Of a DNA stretch of 64,000 nucleotides, positions 15,970 through 24,862 are shown one piece after another. The stretch comes from Bacillota bacterium (GTDB lineage: Bacteria; Bacillota; Sulfobacillia; JACIYH01): contig JASEFA010000002.1 in the NCBI GenBank assembly GCA_030019365.1, positions 514,103-578,102 of the forward strand, read 5' to 3'. Below the pieces are notes generated by a model, which was given only the letters and a program-made list of their open reading frames with translations, ran no database searches and was not told where the DNA came from. Both the position numbers and the translations under genes were made by a program. Positions within the stretch are counted from its first letter, which is position 1. Every line of letters begins with the position of its first letter.

Positions 15970-17173
15970 GCCAACACTGCCCTCCGCCGCCTGTCAGCGG
16001 TTGCTCTTCCCGGGCGGCTGACGGATTCTCTTCCCCAGACCCCGCCTGCTCGCGGGCGAGGACCCGCCGCAACTCGGCCACGAAAGCGCAATTCTCCCCG
16101 GGCAGCCCCACGCTCACCCGGAAGAAATCGCGCAACCGGGGCTCAGCCGCCCAGTAACGCACCCGCACGCCGCCAGCGGCCAGCGCCACCACCACCTCGC
16201 CTGCCAGGTGCCCGGCCTCGGGAAGCACTTCTACCAGCAGGAAGTTGGCCCGGCTCGGCCAGGGCCGCACCCCAGCCGTCCCCCCCAGGTCCAGGCGCAG
16301 TCGCTCCCGAGCCGCACAGATGGCCCGCACCCACCTCGCGCTCAGGGAGGCATGCTCGAGCGCGACCAGTGCCGCCGCCTGGGAAAAAGCATCTACGCTG
16401 TAAGGCTGCATCACCGCCCGGAGAAGGGCGAGGGTGTCGGGGTGGGCCAGGGCATATCCCACCCGCAGCCCCGCCAGCGCGAAGGCCTTGGACATGGTGC
16501 GCAGCACCACCAGCCGGGGGTAGCAACCGACCAGATCAGTCACCGTTTCCCCGCAGAACTCGTGGTAAGCTTCGTCCACGGCCACCCAGGCGCCCGCATC
16601 CAGGGCCGCCGGAATCAGGTCGCGCGGGAAAAGGTTCCCGGTGGGGTTGTTAGGACGGCACAGCACCACCAGGGTCTCGCCCTCCCGCCCCAGAGTTCTC
16701 AGCAACTCGTGGCGGGGCAGGGAGAAATCAGGGCCCAGGGGCAGCAGTGAGACCGGGGCACCCAGCGCCTCGCCCACCTGGCGGTAGAAGGCGAAGGAAG
16801 GCCAGGGCAACAGCACCCGCCGCACCCGCCGTCCCAGCGACGAGAGCAGGGCGATGATCAGCTCATCCGAGCCGTTGCCCGGCAGGACCCACTCCTCGGG
16901 AACCCCAGCGTACGCACCCAGGGCCCGACACAGCCGCACCCTGTCGCGGGGATATCGCTCTGGGCCCCGGGACAGGAAGGACTCCCAGGCCAGCGCCAGC
17001 ACGCGTTCCGGCCAGGAATAGGGGTTCTCGTTGGCGTCCAGCCACAGGTCTCCGGGCGGCGACAGGGCCCCCTCACGCTGAGCGCGCACCCGACCCCCTT
17101 CAGGACACGGGGAGGTGGCAGCCTGCTCGGGGCGCCGGCCTGGGAGGCCCGGCTCAGGGCGCAGGGAGGACAT
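15935..17173 (-). CDS. hisC: Histidinol-phosphate aminotransferase
   Basis: PLP enzyme of fold type I that makes histidinol phosphate. LWLDANENPYSWP is the family start motif, here after an unusually long N-terminal stretch of about 45 residues. The PLP lysine is in RTMSKAFALAGLRVGYALA; the aspartate is in WVAVDEAYHEF. The C-terminal 40 residues beyond the family core are low complexity and overlap hisH. The gene overlaps hisG by 20 bases. Because hisD and hisB are not in this operon, it directly follows hisG. Confidence 0.93.
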   Translation of the reverse strand: MSSLRPEPGLPGRRPEQAATSPCPEGGRVRAQREGALSPPGDLWLDANENPYSWPERVLALAWESFLSRGPERYPRDRVRLCRALGAYAGVPEEWVLPGNGSDELIIALLSSLGRRVRRVLLPWPSFAFYRQVGEALGAPVSLLPLGPDFSLPRHELLRTLGREGETLVVLCRPNNPTGNLFPRDLIPAALDAGAWVAVDEAYHEFCGETVTDLVGCYPRLVVLRTMSKAFALAGLRVGYALAHPDTLALLRAVMQPYSVDAFSQAAALVALEHASLSARWVRAICAARERLRLDLGGTAGVRPWPSRANFLLVEVLPEAGHLAGEVVVALAAGGVRVRYWAAEPRLRDFFRVSVGLPGENCAFVAELRRVLAREQAGSGEENPSAAREEQPLTGGGGQCWRAGRENREPVA

Positions 17174-17855
17174 GGTGCACTTCCTTTCGTCCGGAGCAAA
17201 CCCGCGCCAGCCGGTCGCACAGGGCCTGTACGGCTGCTGCCTTCCACCGGAAGCTCACGATGTTGACCACCAGGCGGGCGGTGATCTCCCCGATCACTTC
17301 GTACTCCACCAGGTGGTTATCCTGCAGAGTGCGACCCGTGGCCACCAGGTCAACGATCACATCGGCCAGCCCCACCTGGGGAGCCAGTTCCACCGCACCG
17401 CTGAGCTGGATCACGTATGGGGAATAGCCCCGCCGGGCGAAATACTCGCGCGTGGCCCGCGGGTAACGGGTGGCAACCCGCAGCTCGTTTCCCAGCGCGG
17501 TCAGCATCTCCGGCCACCCGCATGCGCCGGGGGACGGCCCGGCCACACTGAGACGGCAGGCCCCGATGCCGAGGTCCAGGACCTCGTACACCCCGGCGCT
17601 GTCCTCCAGGAGTACGTCCTTCCCCACCAGCCCCACATCGGCGACCCCCTCCCGCACGCAGGTCACCACGTCGTGGGGACGGACCAGGAGATACCGCCAT
17701 CCTCCCTCCGTGGTCCACACCAGGCGCCTGCTGTCGCAGAGCAGGCCTACTCCCTCGAGCCCGGCCCGTTCCAGCAGATCCCGGGCCTCGGGAAACACGC
17801 GTCCCTTCAACAGGGCGACGGTGAGTGCCCCATCGTCTGTCAACGTCTCCATCAC
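17154..17855 (-). CDS. hisG: ATP phosphoribosyltransferase, short form HisG(S)
   Basis: First committed step of histidine synthesis, joining ATP and PRPP. The 233-residue length and the absence of a C-terminal regulatory domain mark the short form, which needs HisZ for activity and feedback control. Landmarks: ALLKGRVFPEARDLLERAG, DVGLVGKDVLLE and the PRPP-binding DVIVDLVATGRTLQDN. hisZ is immediately upstream (2 bases), as expected. Confidence 0.95.
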   Translation of the reverse strand: MMETLTDDGALTVALLKGRVFPEARDLLERAGLEGVGLLCDSRRLVWTTEGGWRYLLVRPHDVVTCVREGVADVGLVGKDVLLEDSAGVYEVLDLGIGACRLSVAGPSPGACGWPEMLTALGNELRVATRYPRATREYFARRGYSPYVIQLSGAVELAPQVGLADVIVDLVATGRTLQDNHLVEYEVIGEITARLVVNIVSFRWKAAAVQALCDRLARVCSGRKEVHHVLPAP

Positions 17856-17857
17856 CC

Positions 17858-18886
17858 TCAGTGAATGGCGGAAACCCGCACTCGATCCCGCAGGGCACCG
17901 GCCAGGGGCCCCGCCGCCATCATGGCTCCCAGGTCAAAGGCAAACCCGGCTGCGGGCTCCGGGCTCAACGTCCCGTCGTATCGGCCCCCTCCCCCAACGG
18001 GCTGGGCCAGGCCGGGGAGGGAGATCTCGAATACCATGCCCGTGTAATAGGCCCTGTCCCGCACCAGGCCCAGGTCCACCAGCACGTTTCCTTCCCGGGG
18101 GCAGGCCTCCAGCAGTAGGCGCAAGTCCTCCCCGCGCGCACCGGCGCCTGCCAGGTCTCCCAGAGAAGGCAGCACCTCCCCCAGCAGGTCGTCGGGAGTG
18201 CCCCTCCAGGTCAGGACCCGCGCCAGGGCATCGGCCTCGCGGGCGGGCAACCGGGACGCCGCCAGGCTACGCAGCCTCACGTAGTCCCGGGCCTGCAGGG
18301 CTGCCAGGATCCGGTCGCGTCCCTCTTCGCACAGGCCGGCCCTGTCCAGGAAGTCCCTCAGGAACCCCACGTGCCCCACTGCCAGCTGGAACTCCTCCAG
18401 ACCGAGGGCACACAGGGCGGCCGTTGCCAGGGACAGGACGGCGGCATCTTCATGCGCTCCCCGCACTCCCACCGCCTCGGCACCCGCCTGTACCAGGGCC
18501 ACCGGGCCGCGCTGTCCGGGCAGGCGCCTGTACACCTCTGCCACATAGAAGACCCGCCGCGGGCGTGGCCCGTCGGGGTCGCGCTGCCACAGCAGCCCGG
18601 CCAGGCCCGGCGTCACGTCGGTCCGCAAGGCCCACACTCTGCCCTCATGATCAAGGAAACGGTAGGCGGTGTCCCCGCCGGGCGCAGGAGCAGATCCCGG
18701 CCCGGGGGGCAGGAGGCCAGCTTCCACTTCCTCCACCGCAGGGACACTGACCTCGCGGTAACCCCGCTCCAGGAACACTTCCCGCAGAGCACTTTCGGCA
18801 GCACGCAGGCACGCCACCCTGTCCAGCCAGGCGTCCAGCCCGCCCTCTCCGAGGAGAATGCCTGCCGCTCCGTTTCCACCCGCCAC
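17858..18886 (-). CDS. hisZ: ATP phosphoribosyltransferase regulatory subunit HisZ
   Basis: A histidyl-tRNA synthetase-like protein lacking synthetase function that binds HisG(S) and makes it active and histidine-sensitive. Class II aaRS remnants include YRFLDHEGRVWALRTDVTPGLAGL (motif 2 region, in parts) and the C-terminal YYTGMVFEISLPG and GGGRYDGTL. No anticodon-binding domain is present at 342 residues. First gene of the operon; GTG start with GGAGG close upstream. Driven by the promoter at 18941-18969. Confidence 0.94.
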   Translation of the reverse strand: MAGGNGAAGILLGEGGLDAWLDRVACLRAAESALREVFLERGYREVSVPAVEEVEAGLLPPGPGSAPAPGGDTAYRFLDHEGRVWALRTDVTPGLAGLLWQRDPDGPRPRRVFYVAEVYRRLPGQRGPVALVQAGAEAVGVRGAHEDAAVLSLATAALCALGLEEFQLAVGHVGFLRDFLDRAGLCEEGRDRILAALQARDYVRLRSLAASRLPAREADALARVLTWRGTPDDLLGEVLPSLGDLAGAGARGEDLRLLLEACPREGNVLVDLGLVRDRAYYTGMVFEISLPGLAQPVGGGGRYDGTLSPEPAAGFAFDLGAMMAAGPLAGALRDRVRVSAIH

Positions 18887-18940
18887 AGTCCTCCGTCCTC
18901 TCCTCCGCTTTATCTCTTTATCACGTTAAACCATGGCAGT

Positions 18941-18969
18941 AATGTACGACATTCCTCGCCTCCTGTCAA
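18941..18969 (-). promoter_or_regulatory. Promoter of the his operon
   Basis: Consensus -35 TTGACA (18964-18969) and -10 TACATT (18941-18946) with a 17-base spacer on the minus strand. The leader to the hisZ GTG would be about 50 nt, too short for a T-box or a his leader peptide attenuator, so control by attenuation is not evident. Confidence 0.82.
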
Positions 18970-19010
18970 GCCCCGAAGAGGCCCCGGAGGAGGCTACCTT
19001 ACAAGAGACG

Positions 19011-19037
19011 CGCGCGGGCATGCGGCATGCCCGCGCG
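19011..19037. repeat. Perfect 13-bp palindrome between divergent promoters
   Basis: CGCGCGGGCATGC and its exact complement flank a single G. It lies about 40 bases upstream of the his -35 box and about 25 bases upstream of the -10 of the radical SAM gene. It could be an operator read by a dimeric regulator, or simply a GC-rich hairpin. Function inferred only from position. Confidence 0.6.
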
Positions 19038-19061
19038 GTATGCCTTTGCCGGGGGAAACGG

Positions 19062-19067
19062 TATAAT
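19062..19067 (+). promoter_or_regulatory. Probable -10 box for the radical SAM/rng operon
   Basis: A perfect TATAAT lies 40 bases before the start codon of the plus-strand operon. No good -35 box is seen at 16-18 bases upstream; the palindrome ends 24 bases upstream, so an activator-dependent promoter is possible. Confidence 0.5.
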
Positions 19068-19107
19068 GTAACGCGGAGCACAGGAAGCAGGGTGAGAGTC
19101 AGAGTCC

Positions 19108-20970
19108 ATGGTGGAACCGGCCGTGAGGGCTCGCGAGCGAGAGCGGTTGCTGGAATCCGTTGAGAAGCCTGCCCGTTACCTGGGCACGGAGTGGGGCGCC
19201 GTCCACAAAGACCACGACCGGGTGGAAATCCTTTTCGCTCTGGCCTTTCCCGATGCTTACGAGGTGGGCATGTCCCACCTGGGCTCCAAAATCCTCTATC
19301 ACCTGCTCAACGAGCGGGAAGACACCGCCGGCGAGCGGGTCTACGCCCCCTGGGTGGACATGGAAGGCCGCATGCGGGAGAAGGGTATCCCCCTGTTCGC
19401 CCTGGAGAGCTGGCGACCGGTGAGGGAGTTCGACTTCCTGGGGTTCTCCCTCCAGTACGAGCTCAACTACACCAACGTCCTCAACATGCTGGACCTGGCC
19501 GGCATACCCCTGCGGCCGGGGGAGCGGAGCGACCGTGGTCCCCTGGTGATCGCGGGGGGGCCGTGCGCCTTCAACGCCGAGGCACTGGCCGGCTTCTTCG
19601 ACTTCATGGTGCTGGGGGAGGGCGAGGAGGTCCTGGGGGAGATCCTCGATCTCTACCGGGACTGGAAGAGGGCGGGGAAGCCGGGGGGCAGGGAGGAGTT
19701 CCTGCACCGGGCGGTACACATCCCTGGAGTGTACGTCCCCTCCTTTTATGACCTCCGGTACCTCCCCGACGGCCGGGTAGGTGCGGTCACGGCCCGCGAA
19801 GGGGCACCGCCCCGGGTGAAGAAGCGGGTGCTATCCTCGCTGGATGCGGTCGCCTATCCCGTGACGCCCCCGGTCCCGTACCTGGACGTCATCCACGACC
19901 GCATCATGGTGGAGGTGTTCCGGGGCTGCAGTCGGGGCTGTCGCTTCTGCCACGCGGGCATGATATACCGCCCCGTGCGCGAAAGGCCGGCCCAGGCCGT
20001 AGTGAGCCTGGCCGGACAGATGGTGCGTGCCACCGGTTACGACCAGATTTCCCTGGCTTCGCTGGCCTCGGCCGATTACTCCGCCATCGCTGGCGTGGTG
20101 CGGGAACTGAGCGAGCGCTTCGGTCCCCTGGGGATCGGGGTATCCCTGCCTTCCCTGCGCATGGACTCCTTCTCCGTGGACGTGGCCCGGCAGGCCGCCC
20201 GCGTGCACCGGGCGGGTCTGACCTTCGCCCCGGAAGCGGGCACCCAACGCCTGCGGGACGTCATCAACAAGAACCTGACGGACGGGGAAATCATGGCGGC
20301 CGTCGATGCAGCGGTGGAAGCGGGCTGGGATAGTCTGAAGCTCTATTTTATGGTAGGATTGCCCACGGAGGACGAAGAGGACCTGGAAGGGATTGCCGGC
20401 CTGGTGGAGGCCATTTCCCGCCGGCGCGAAAGGGGGCAGCGGTTGCGACTCAGCGTCAGCGTTTCACCTTTTGTCCCCAAGGCGCATACTCCTTTTCAGT
20501 GGGAGACCCAGGACAGCGTACAGGTGTTGGAAGAGAAATTCCGCAGCCTGCGTCGCCGCCTGCGTATCCCGGGGGTCAATCTGTCCTGGCACGATCCCCA
20601 CATGAGTCTGATAGAAGCCGTGTTCTCGCGGGGGGACAGGCGCCTGGGCCGGGTGCTGCAAGAGGCGTGGCAGTCGGGTTGCCGGTTTGACTCGTGGACG
20701 GAGTTCTGGGACTTCGGGCGCTGGCAGGAGGCCTTCCGGTCGGAAGGACTGGATCCCGGGTTCTACGCGCATCGGCTGCGGGATCGGGATGAGGTTTTCC
20801 CTTGGGATCACCTGGATGCGGGCGTGGACAGGGAGTTCCTCTGGGAAGAAAGGGAAAGGGCCCGCCGGGGGGAGACTACTCCCGACTGCCGGTGGGATAC
20901 CTGTCCCGGTTGTGGAGTGTGCCCGGAGCTCGGGGTCGGGGTTGCTCTGGAGGGGGAGACACGGGCGTGA
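19108..20970 (+). CDS. Radical SAM protein, TIGR03960 family
   Basis: Conserved radical SAM protein of unknown substrate, 620 residues. An N-terminal B12-binding-like Rossmann region (about 60-190) precedes the radical SAM core. The cluster motif is GCSRGCRFCHAG (CxxxCxxC, near residue 275). EAGTQRLRDVINKNLTDGE and LKLYFMVGLPTEDEEDLEG follow in the barrel. The C-terminus contains CRWDTCPGCGVC, an extra cysteine cluster that could bind a second iron-sulfur centre. It overlaps the following TIGR03936 gene; this pair upstream of rng is conserved in Firmicutes. A role in RNA or ribosome modification is only suggested by context. Confidence 0.9.
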   Translation: MVEPAVRARERERLLESVEKPARYLGTEWGAVHKDHDRVEILFALAFPDAYEVGMSHLGSKILYHLLNEREDTAGERVYAPWVDMEGRMREKGIPLFALESWRPVREFDFLGFSLQYELNYTNVLNMLDLAGIPLRPGERSDRGPLVIAGGPCAFNAEALAGFFDFMVLGEGEEVLGEILDLYRDWKRAGKPGGREEFLHRAVHIPGVYVPSFYDLRYLPDGRVGAVTAREGAPPRVKKRVLSSLDAVAYPVTPPVPYLDVIHDRIMVEVFRGCSRGCRFCHAGMIYRPVRERPAQAVVSLAGQMVRATGYDQISLASLASADYSAIAGVVRELSERFGPLGIGVSLPSLRMDSFSVDVARQAARVHRAGLTFAPEAGTQRLRDVINKNLTDGEIMAAVDAAVEAGWDSLKLYFMVGLPTEDEEDLEGIAGLVEAISRRRERGQRLRLSVSVSPFVPKAHTPFQWETQDSVQVLEEKFRSLRRRLRIPGVNLSWHDPHMSLIEAVFSRGDRRLGRVLQEAWQSGCRFDSWTEFWDFGRWQEAFRSEGLDPGFYAHRLRDRDEVFPWDHLDAGVDREFLWEERERARRGETTPDCRWDTCPGCGVCPELGVGVALEGETRA

Positions 20971-21782
20971 CCAGGCAGGTGCTGCGCCTGCGGCTGGAGA
21001 AGTCCGGGGATGCCCGCTTCATATCCCACCTGGATTTCATGCGTACCCTGGCCCATGCCTTCGTGCGGGCCGGGATCCCGGTGTCCCTCACCCAGGGCTT
21101 CCACCCGCATCCCCGTTTCTCTCTGGCCCTGGCCCTGCCCCTGGGAGCGTCCAGCGAGGCCGAGTACGCCGACGTGGAGCTGGAGCACAGCGTGGACGCC
21201 ATGGACGCGGCCCGGCAACTCAACCGGGCTCTCCCGCCCGGAATCAGGGTGAAACAGGTTCAGGAGATCCCCGTGGGCACGCCCCCCCTGCAGTCGCAGG
21301 TGACAGCCGCCAGATGGCTGTTAGAACTGGAGCTGGTGGAGCCACAGGTCGACTCCGGCCCGCCCGGGGAAGGGCGGGCTCCCCTGGCGGGCCCCCCGGG
21401 AGTACCAACGGTAGAAGAGGCCCTTTCCCGCCTGCTCCTGCAGACCCATCTCCCCCTGGTCCGGGAAAGAGGGGGCAAAGTCCGTACGCTGGACGCACGC
21501 CCTCTCATCCTGGCGGCCCGGCTCCGGGGTGGCTGTGACGAGAGGGCGCGCGAGCAGGCGGCGCAGGTTGAGGCGGTCCTGGCAGCAGGTGCCACCTCCC
21601 TGCGGGCAGCCGAGTTCGCCCGCCTGCTGGCGGAGACCGGAGGATGGGAATTGGGGCACCTCCGGGTGCACCTCCTGCAGCTTTACGCGCGCCGGGACGG
21701 CGCCCTCGTTGATCCGGCTCGTTTGGGTGAGGAGGCCTGGAGAGATTACCACCGGAACCGTAAGCTGAATTTTGAGGAGTGA
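20967..21782 (+). CDS. Radical SAM-associated protein, TIGR03936/DUF2344 family
   Basis: 271-residue protein always found next to the TIGR03960 radical SAM gene. The family start is TRQVLRLRLEKSGDARFISHLDFMRT, followed by TQGFHPHPRFSLALALPLG. Function is unknown; it is presumed to be the partner or substrate adaptor of the radical SAM protein. I chose the GTG at 20967, which overlaps the upstream stop by TGA (GTGA), rather than the longer frame that reads through the end of the preceding gene. The stop is overlapped by the possible first start of rng. Confidence 0.9.
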   Translation: MTRQVLRLRLEKSGDARFISHLDFMRTLAHAFVRAGIPVSLTQGFHPHPRFSLALALPLGASSEAEYADVELEHSVDAMDAARQLNRALPPGIRVKQVQEIPVGTPPLQSQVTAARWLLELELVEPQVDSGPPGEGRAPLAGPPGVPTVEEALSRLLLQTHLPLVRERGGKVRTLDARPLILAARLRGGCDERAREQAAQVEAVLAAGATSLRAAEFARLLAETGGWELGHLRVHLLQLYARRDGALVDPARLGEEAWRDYHRNRKLNFEE

Positions 21783-21787
21783 TTTGC

Positions 21788-23545
21788 TTGTCCAAACAAA
21801 TAGTGGTTTCCTCCGACGCGGACGAGACCAGAGCGGCTGTCCTGGAGGATGGCAAGGTCGTGGAGCTATACGTGGAACGGCCCCTGGTCCACCGGGCGGC
21901 AGGCAACATCTACCTGGGCCGGGTGGAGAACGTTCTTCCCGGTATGCAGGCCGCCTTCGTCAACATCGGCCTGGAGCGAAACGCCTTCCTGTATGTAGAC
22001 GACGCCGACGCCGTCATCGACGCCGAAGAGGGAGCTGGACGCCGCCGGGTCCGGCGTCCCCGCCGCCGTCCCGGCATCACGGAGCTGCTGCACGAGGGCC
22101 AGTCCATCGTGGTGCAGGTGGTCAAGGAGCCCCTCGGTACAAAGGGGGCGCGGGTGACCACCCACATCACCCTCCCGGGACGGTGCCTGGTGCTCATGCC
22201 TAACCTTGACTACGTGGGCGTCTCGCGCCGCATCGACGATGCCGCCGAACGGGAGCGCCTGCGCCGCATCGCCCGCACCATCAAGCCCGCCGGGGCCGGC
22301 ATCATCGTGCGTACGGTGGCGGACGGCCAGGAAGAGAAAGACCTGGTGAGGGATCGCGACTTCCTGGTGCGGATCTGGGACCGCATCCGGGAACGGGCCC
22401 GGACGGCCGAGCCTCCCGCCCTGTTGCACCGCGACCTGGGGCTGGTGTTCCGGCTGGTACGGGACCAGTTCACCGAAGACGTGGATCGGCTCGTCGTGGA
22501 CGACCGGGAACAGTACGAGCGCACCCTTGATTTGCTGGATGCCTATTCGCCCGAACTGAAACCCCGCGTGCACTTCCACCGGCGTAACGCCGGGTCCGCC
22601 TTCGAGGCGTACGACCTGGACCGGGAAATAGAGATGGCCCTGCGGCGCAAGGTCTGGCTGCCTTCCGGGGGATACCTGATCATCGATCAGACGGAAGCCT
22701 TTTGCATCATCGACGTGAACACGGGCAAGTACGTGGGGGAAACCAGTTCCCTGGAAGATACGGTCTTGCGCACGAATCTGGAGGCGGCGGTAGAGATAGC
22801 CAGGCAGCTCAGGCTGCGGGACATCGGCGGGATCATCGTCATCGACTTCATCGATATGGAAAAGGCCTCTCACCGCCAGAAGGTCCTGGCCGCGCTGGAG
22901 GAAGCCCTGCGCAGGGACCGCACCCGCACCACGGTGCTGGGGTTCACCCAGCTGGGCCTGGTGGAGATGACCCGCAAGAAGGTGCGGCCCGGGCTGGAAG
23001 CTCAACTGCAACGACCCTGCCCGTACTGTGAGGGGACCGGGCGCGTCCTGAGCGAGGAGACCGTGGCCGCCCGCATCCGGCGCGAGATCAGACGCATCCT
23101 GCGTACCACCCAGGCTGAGGCCATCCTGGTGGAGGCCAACCCCCGGGTGGCGTCCCTCCTGATCGGCCCCGGGGGTTCCAACCTGCGCGAGCTCGAGCGT
23201 GCCACGGGCAAGTCGGTTTTCGTGCGGGGTTCGGCAGAGCTTCACCTGGAGGCTATGAACCTCAAGGCGGTGGGCACGCGGCAGGAGGTGGAGGCCAAGG
23301 CCTGTCCCGTGCATGAGGGAGAAATCCTCGCGGTCCAGATCGAGGAGCCCCATGTCACCAACCCGTGGGACGGCATTGCCCGCATCGAGGGCTACGTCAT
23401 CGACGTGGAGGGGGCAGGCACCCGGGTGGGGGAGCGGGTGCGGGTGGAGATCACCAAAGCTTTCCGCACCTTTGCTCGCGCCCGCATGCTGGATGCTCCC
23501 GTGGCAGAGGCCGACGTGCACAGGGTCCCTGAGCCCGCACCCTGA
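21788..23545 (+). CDS. rng: Ribonuclease G/E
   Basis: Single-strand-specific endoribonuclease of the RNase E/G family, used in rRNA and mRNA processing. An S1 RNA-binding domain is near the N-terminus (NIYLGRVENVLPGMQAAFVNIG, in parts, about 35-120). A catalytic DNase I-like domain carries FCIIDVNTGKYVG and IVIDFIDMEK, the Mg-binding aspartates. The zinc link is CPYCEGTG. A C-terminal KH/TRAM-like part ends in VRVEITKAFRTFARA. I favour the TTG at 21788 (product begins MSKQIVV) because GAGGAG lies 8 bases upstream; a GTG at 21779 is possible. Confidence 0.94.
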   Translation: MSKQIVVSSDADETRAAVLEDGKVVELYVERPLVHRAAGNIYLGRVENVLPGMQAAFVNIGLERNAFLYVDDADAVIDAEEGAGRRRVRRPRRRPGITELLHEGQSIVVQVVKEPLGTKGARVTTHITLPGRCLVLMPNLDYVGVSRRIDDAAERERLRRIARTIKPAGAGIIVRTVADGQEEKDLVRDRDFLVRIWDRIRERARTAEPPALLHRDLGLVFRLVRDQFTEDVDRLVVDDREQYERTLDLLDAYSPELKPRVHFHRRNAGSAFEAYDLDREIEMALRRKVWLPSGGYLIIDQTEAFCIIDVNTGKYVGETSSLEDTVLRTNLEAAVEIARQLRLRDIGGIIVIDFIDMEKASHRQKVLAALEEALRRDRTRTTVLGFTQLGLVEMTRKKVRPGLEAQLQRPCPYCEGTGRVLSEETVAARIRREIRRILRTTQAEAILVEANPRVASLLIGPGGSNLRELERATGKSVFVRGSAELHLEAMNLKAVGTRQEVEAKACPVHEGEILAVQIEEPHVTNPWDGIARIEGYVIDVEGAGTRVGERVRVEITKAFRTFARARMLDAPVAEADVHRVPEPAP

Positions 23546-23583
23546 TAGGCAGTACAGAGCGGATCTGCGGGGGGACGTTCGCG

Positions 23584-23919
23584 ATGGAATACCAAAGCCG
23601 CCTGAAGGACACCGCCCTGGACTTCCTGTTTGAGGGAGTCCTCCGCCTGCACACCCGGGAAGAGTGCTACCGTTTTTTCGAGGACCTGTGCACGGTGGGA
23701 GAGTTGCACGCCCTGGCCCAGCGTTTTCAGGTGGCGGCCCTCCTGCACAAAGGCGCCACCTACGAGCAGGTCGAGAGACTCACGGGGATGAGCTCCGCCA
23801 CCATCGCCCGCATCAACCGGTTCCTGCGCTATGGTGCGGACGGTTACCGCCTGGTGCTCTCTCGCCTGGAGGCCGAAGGCATGGCCACTCCCATCGACAC
23901 GCCCATCGCCCCATCCTGA
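23584..23919 (+). CDS. yerC: YerC/YecD family TrpR-related protein
   Basis: 111-residue helix-turn-helix protein of the TrpR-like YerC family. The core runs FFEDLCTVGELHALAQRFQVA then YEQVERLTGMSSATIARINRFL, the recognition-helix region. YerC proteins are small DNA-binding regulators of unclear regulon. It follows rng by 38 bases on the same strand, so it is probably the last gene of that operon. The spoIVFB gene converges on it 64 bases downstream. Confidence 0.88.
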   Translation: MEYQSRLKDTALDFLFEGVLRLHTREECYRFFEDLCTVGELHALAQRFQVAALLHKGATYEQVERLTGMSSATIARINRFLRYGADGYRLVLSRLEAEGMATPIDTPIAPS

Positions 23920-23932
23920 CGGCACCGGGTCC

Positions 23933-23948
23933 TGCAGCGTTCGCTGCA
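23933..23948. terminator. Convergent-gap hairpin
   Basis: TGCAGCG-TT-CGCTGCA forms a 7-bp palindromic hairpin in the 64-base gap between the converging yerC and spoIVFB stops. There is no T tract, so it is only a weak candidate for a two-way terminator. Confidence 0.3.
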
Positions 23949-23983
23949 ACTCCTGCGCGCCTGTGACCGGGGGTCGCGGGTGG

Positions 23984-24850
23984 TCAGACGTTCCCGTCCA
24001 GGATGTCCTTCAGAGTGGCTGAAGGGCGGGCCTTCAGACCGTGCCAGACCTGCTCTTCAGTGACCCAACCCAGGGGCTGCCCTCGTTCCAGCACCAGCAC
24101 CACGTGGTAGCGGTGGGGAAGGAACTGGCGCACCGCGTCCAGCAGCCTGGTCTCGGCGGTAGCCACCAGGCCTGCGGAAGGCATGAAGCCCTGCCAGCGC
24201 AGGCGGCGGTGCTTTTCCTCGAGTAGCTGCAGGAAACGGTACATGCCCCACTCCTCCTCCCGCCCCGCCGCCGACCACAACACCCAGGCCAGCGCCAGCA
24301 CGGGGACCAGGAACTGCCCTTCCAGCATGGCCGCGGAAGCGATGGTCGCCAGAGCCACGCTCCCCCACCTGCCCAGGTGGATGAGCCGCCAGGTGGCGCG
24401 CCGCCACCCCAGGGACAGAGCCCACCGGGCCCGCAGCATCCGCCCTCCGTCCAGGGGCAGGAGAGGCATCAGGTTGAACACTCCCATTATGGCGTTGACC
24501 TCCAGGAACCAGGAGGCCAGATCGGGGTTGGACAGGTGGGGCGCCACCAGCCAGGCGGCTGCCACCAGGACGAGACTGTGGAGGGGACCGGCCGCGGCGA
24601 CCATGAATTCCTCCCCCGGCTCCAGGGCGGGGACCAGGGGCGTAATGACGCTCCCGAAGGGCAACAGCTCAATGCGGGCCGGCCCCAGGCCCCGGCCGGC
24701 GAGCATGACCAGGTGGCCCAGTTCATGGAAGGCAACGCCGAGCAGAAAGACCAGGGTGTCGATGGCTCCCCGGCCCGTCCAGAGGAGAATTACGGCGAGA
24801 ACAAAAAGGGGGTGGATTTCTACCGCCACCCCCTGAACGTGCAGGCGCAA
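23984..24850 (-). CDS. spoIVFB: Sporulation site-2 metalloprotease SpoIVFB
   Basis: Intramembrane zinc protease that in Bacillus cuts pro-sigma-K in the mother cell. The zinc motif HELGH is at residues 42-46, and the NLMPLLPLDGGR motif giving the third ligand is at about 126-137. Six or so hydrophobic segments cover residues 10-200, followed by a cytoplasmic CBS-like tail (FMPSAGLVATAETRLLDAV and ERGQPLGWVTEEQVW). 288 residues, TTG start. spoIVFA lies 12 bases upstream. Its presence with spoIVFA argues for endospore formation; a pro-sigma-K gene is not in this window. Confidence 0.92.
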   Translation of the reverse strand: MRLHVQGVAVEIHPLFVLAVILLWTGRGAIDTLVFLLGVAFHELGHLVMLAGRGLGPARIELLPFGSVITPLVPALEPGEEFMVAAAGPLHSLVLVAAAWLVAPHLSNPDLASWFLEVNAIMGVFNLMPLLPLDGGRMLRARWALSLGWRRATWRLIHLGRWGSVALATIASAAMLEGQFLVPVLALAWVLWSAAGREEEWGMYRFLQLLEEKHRRLRWQGFMPSAGLVATAETRLLDAVRQFLPHRYHVVLVLERGQPLGWVTEEQVWHGLKARPSATLKDILDGNV

Positions 24851-24862
24851 AAACCTTGCCCC

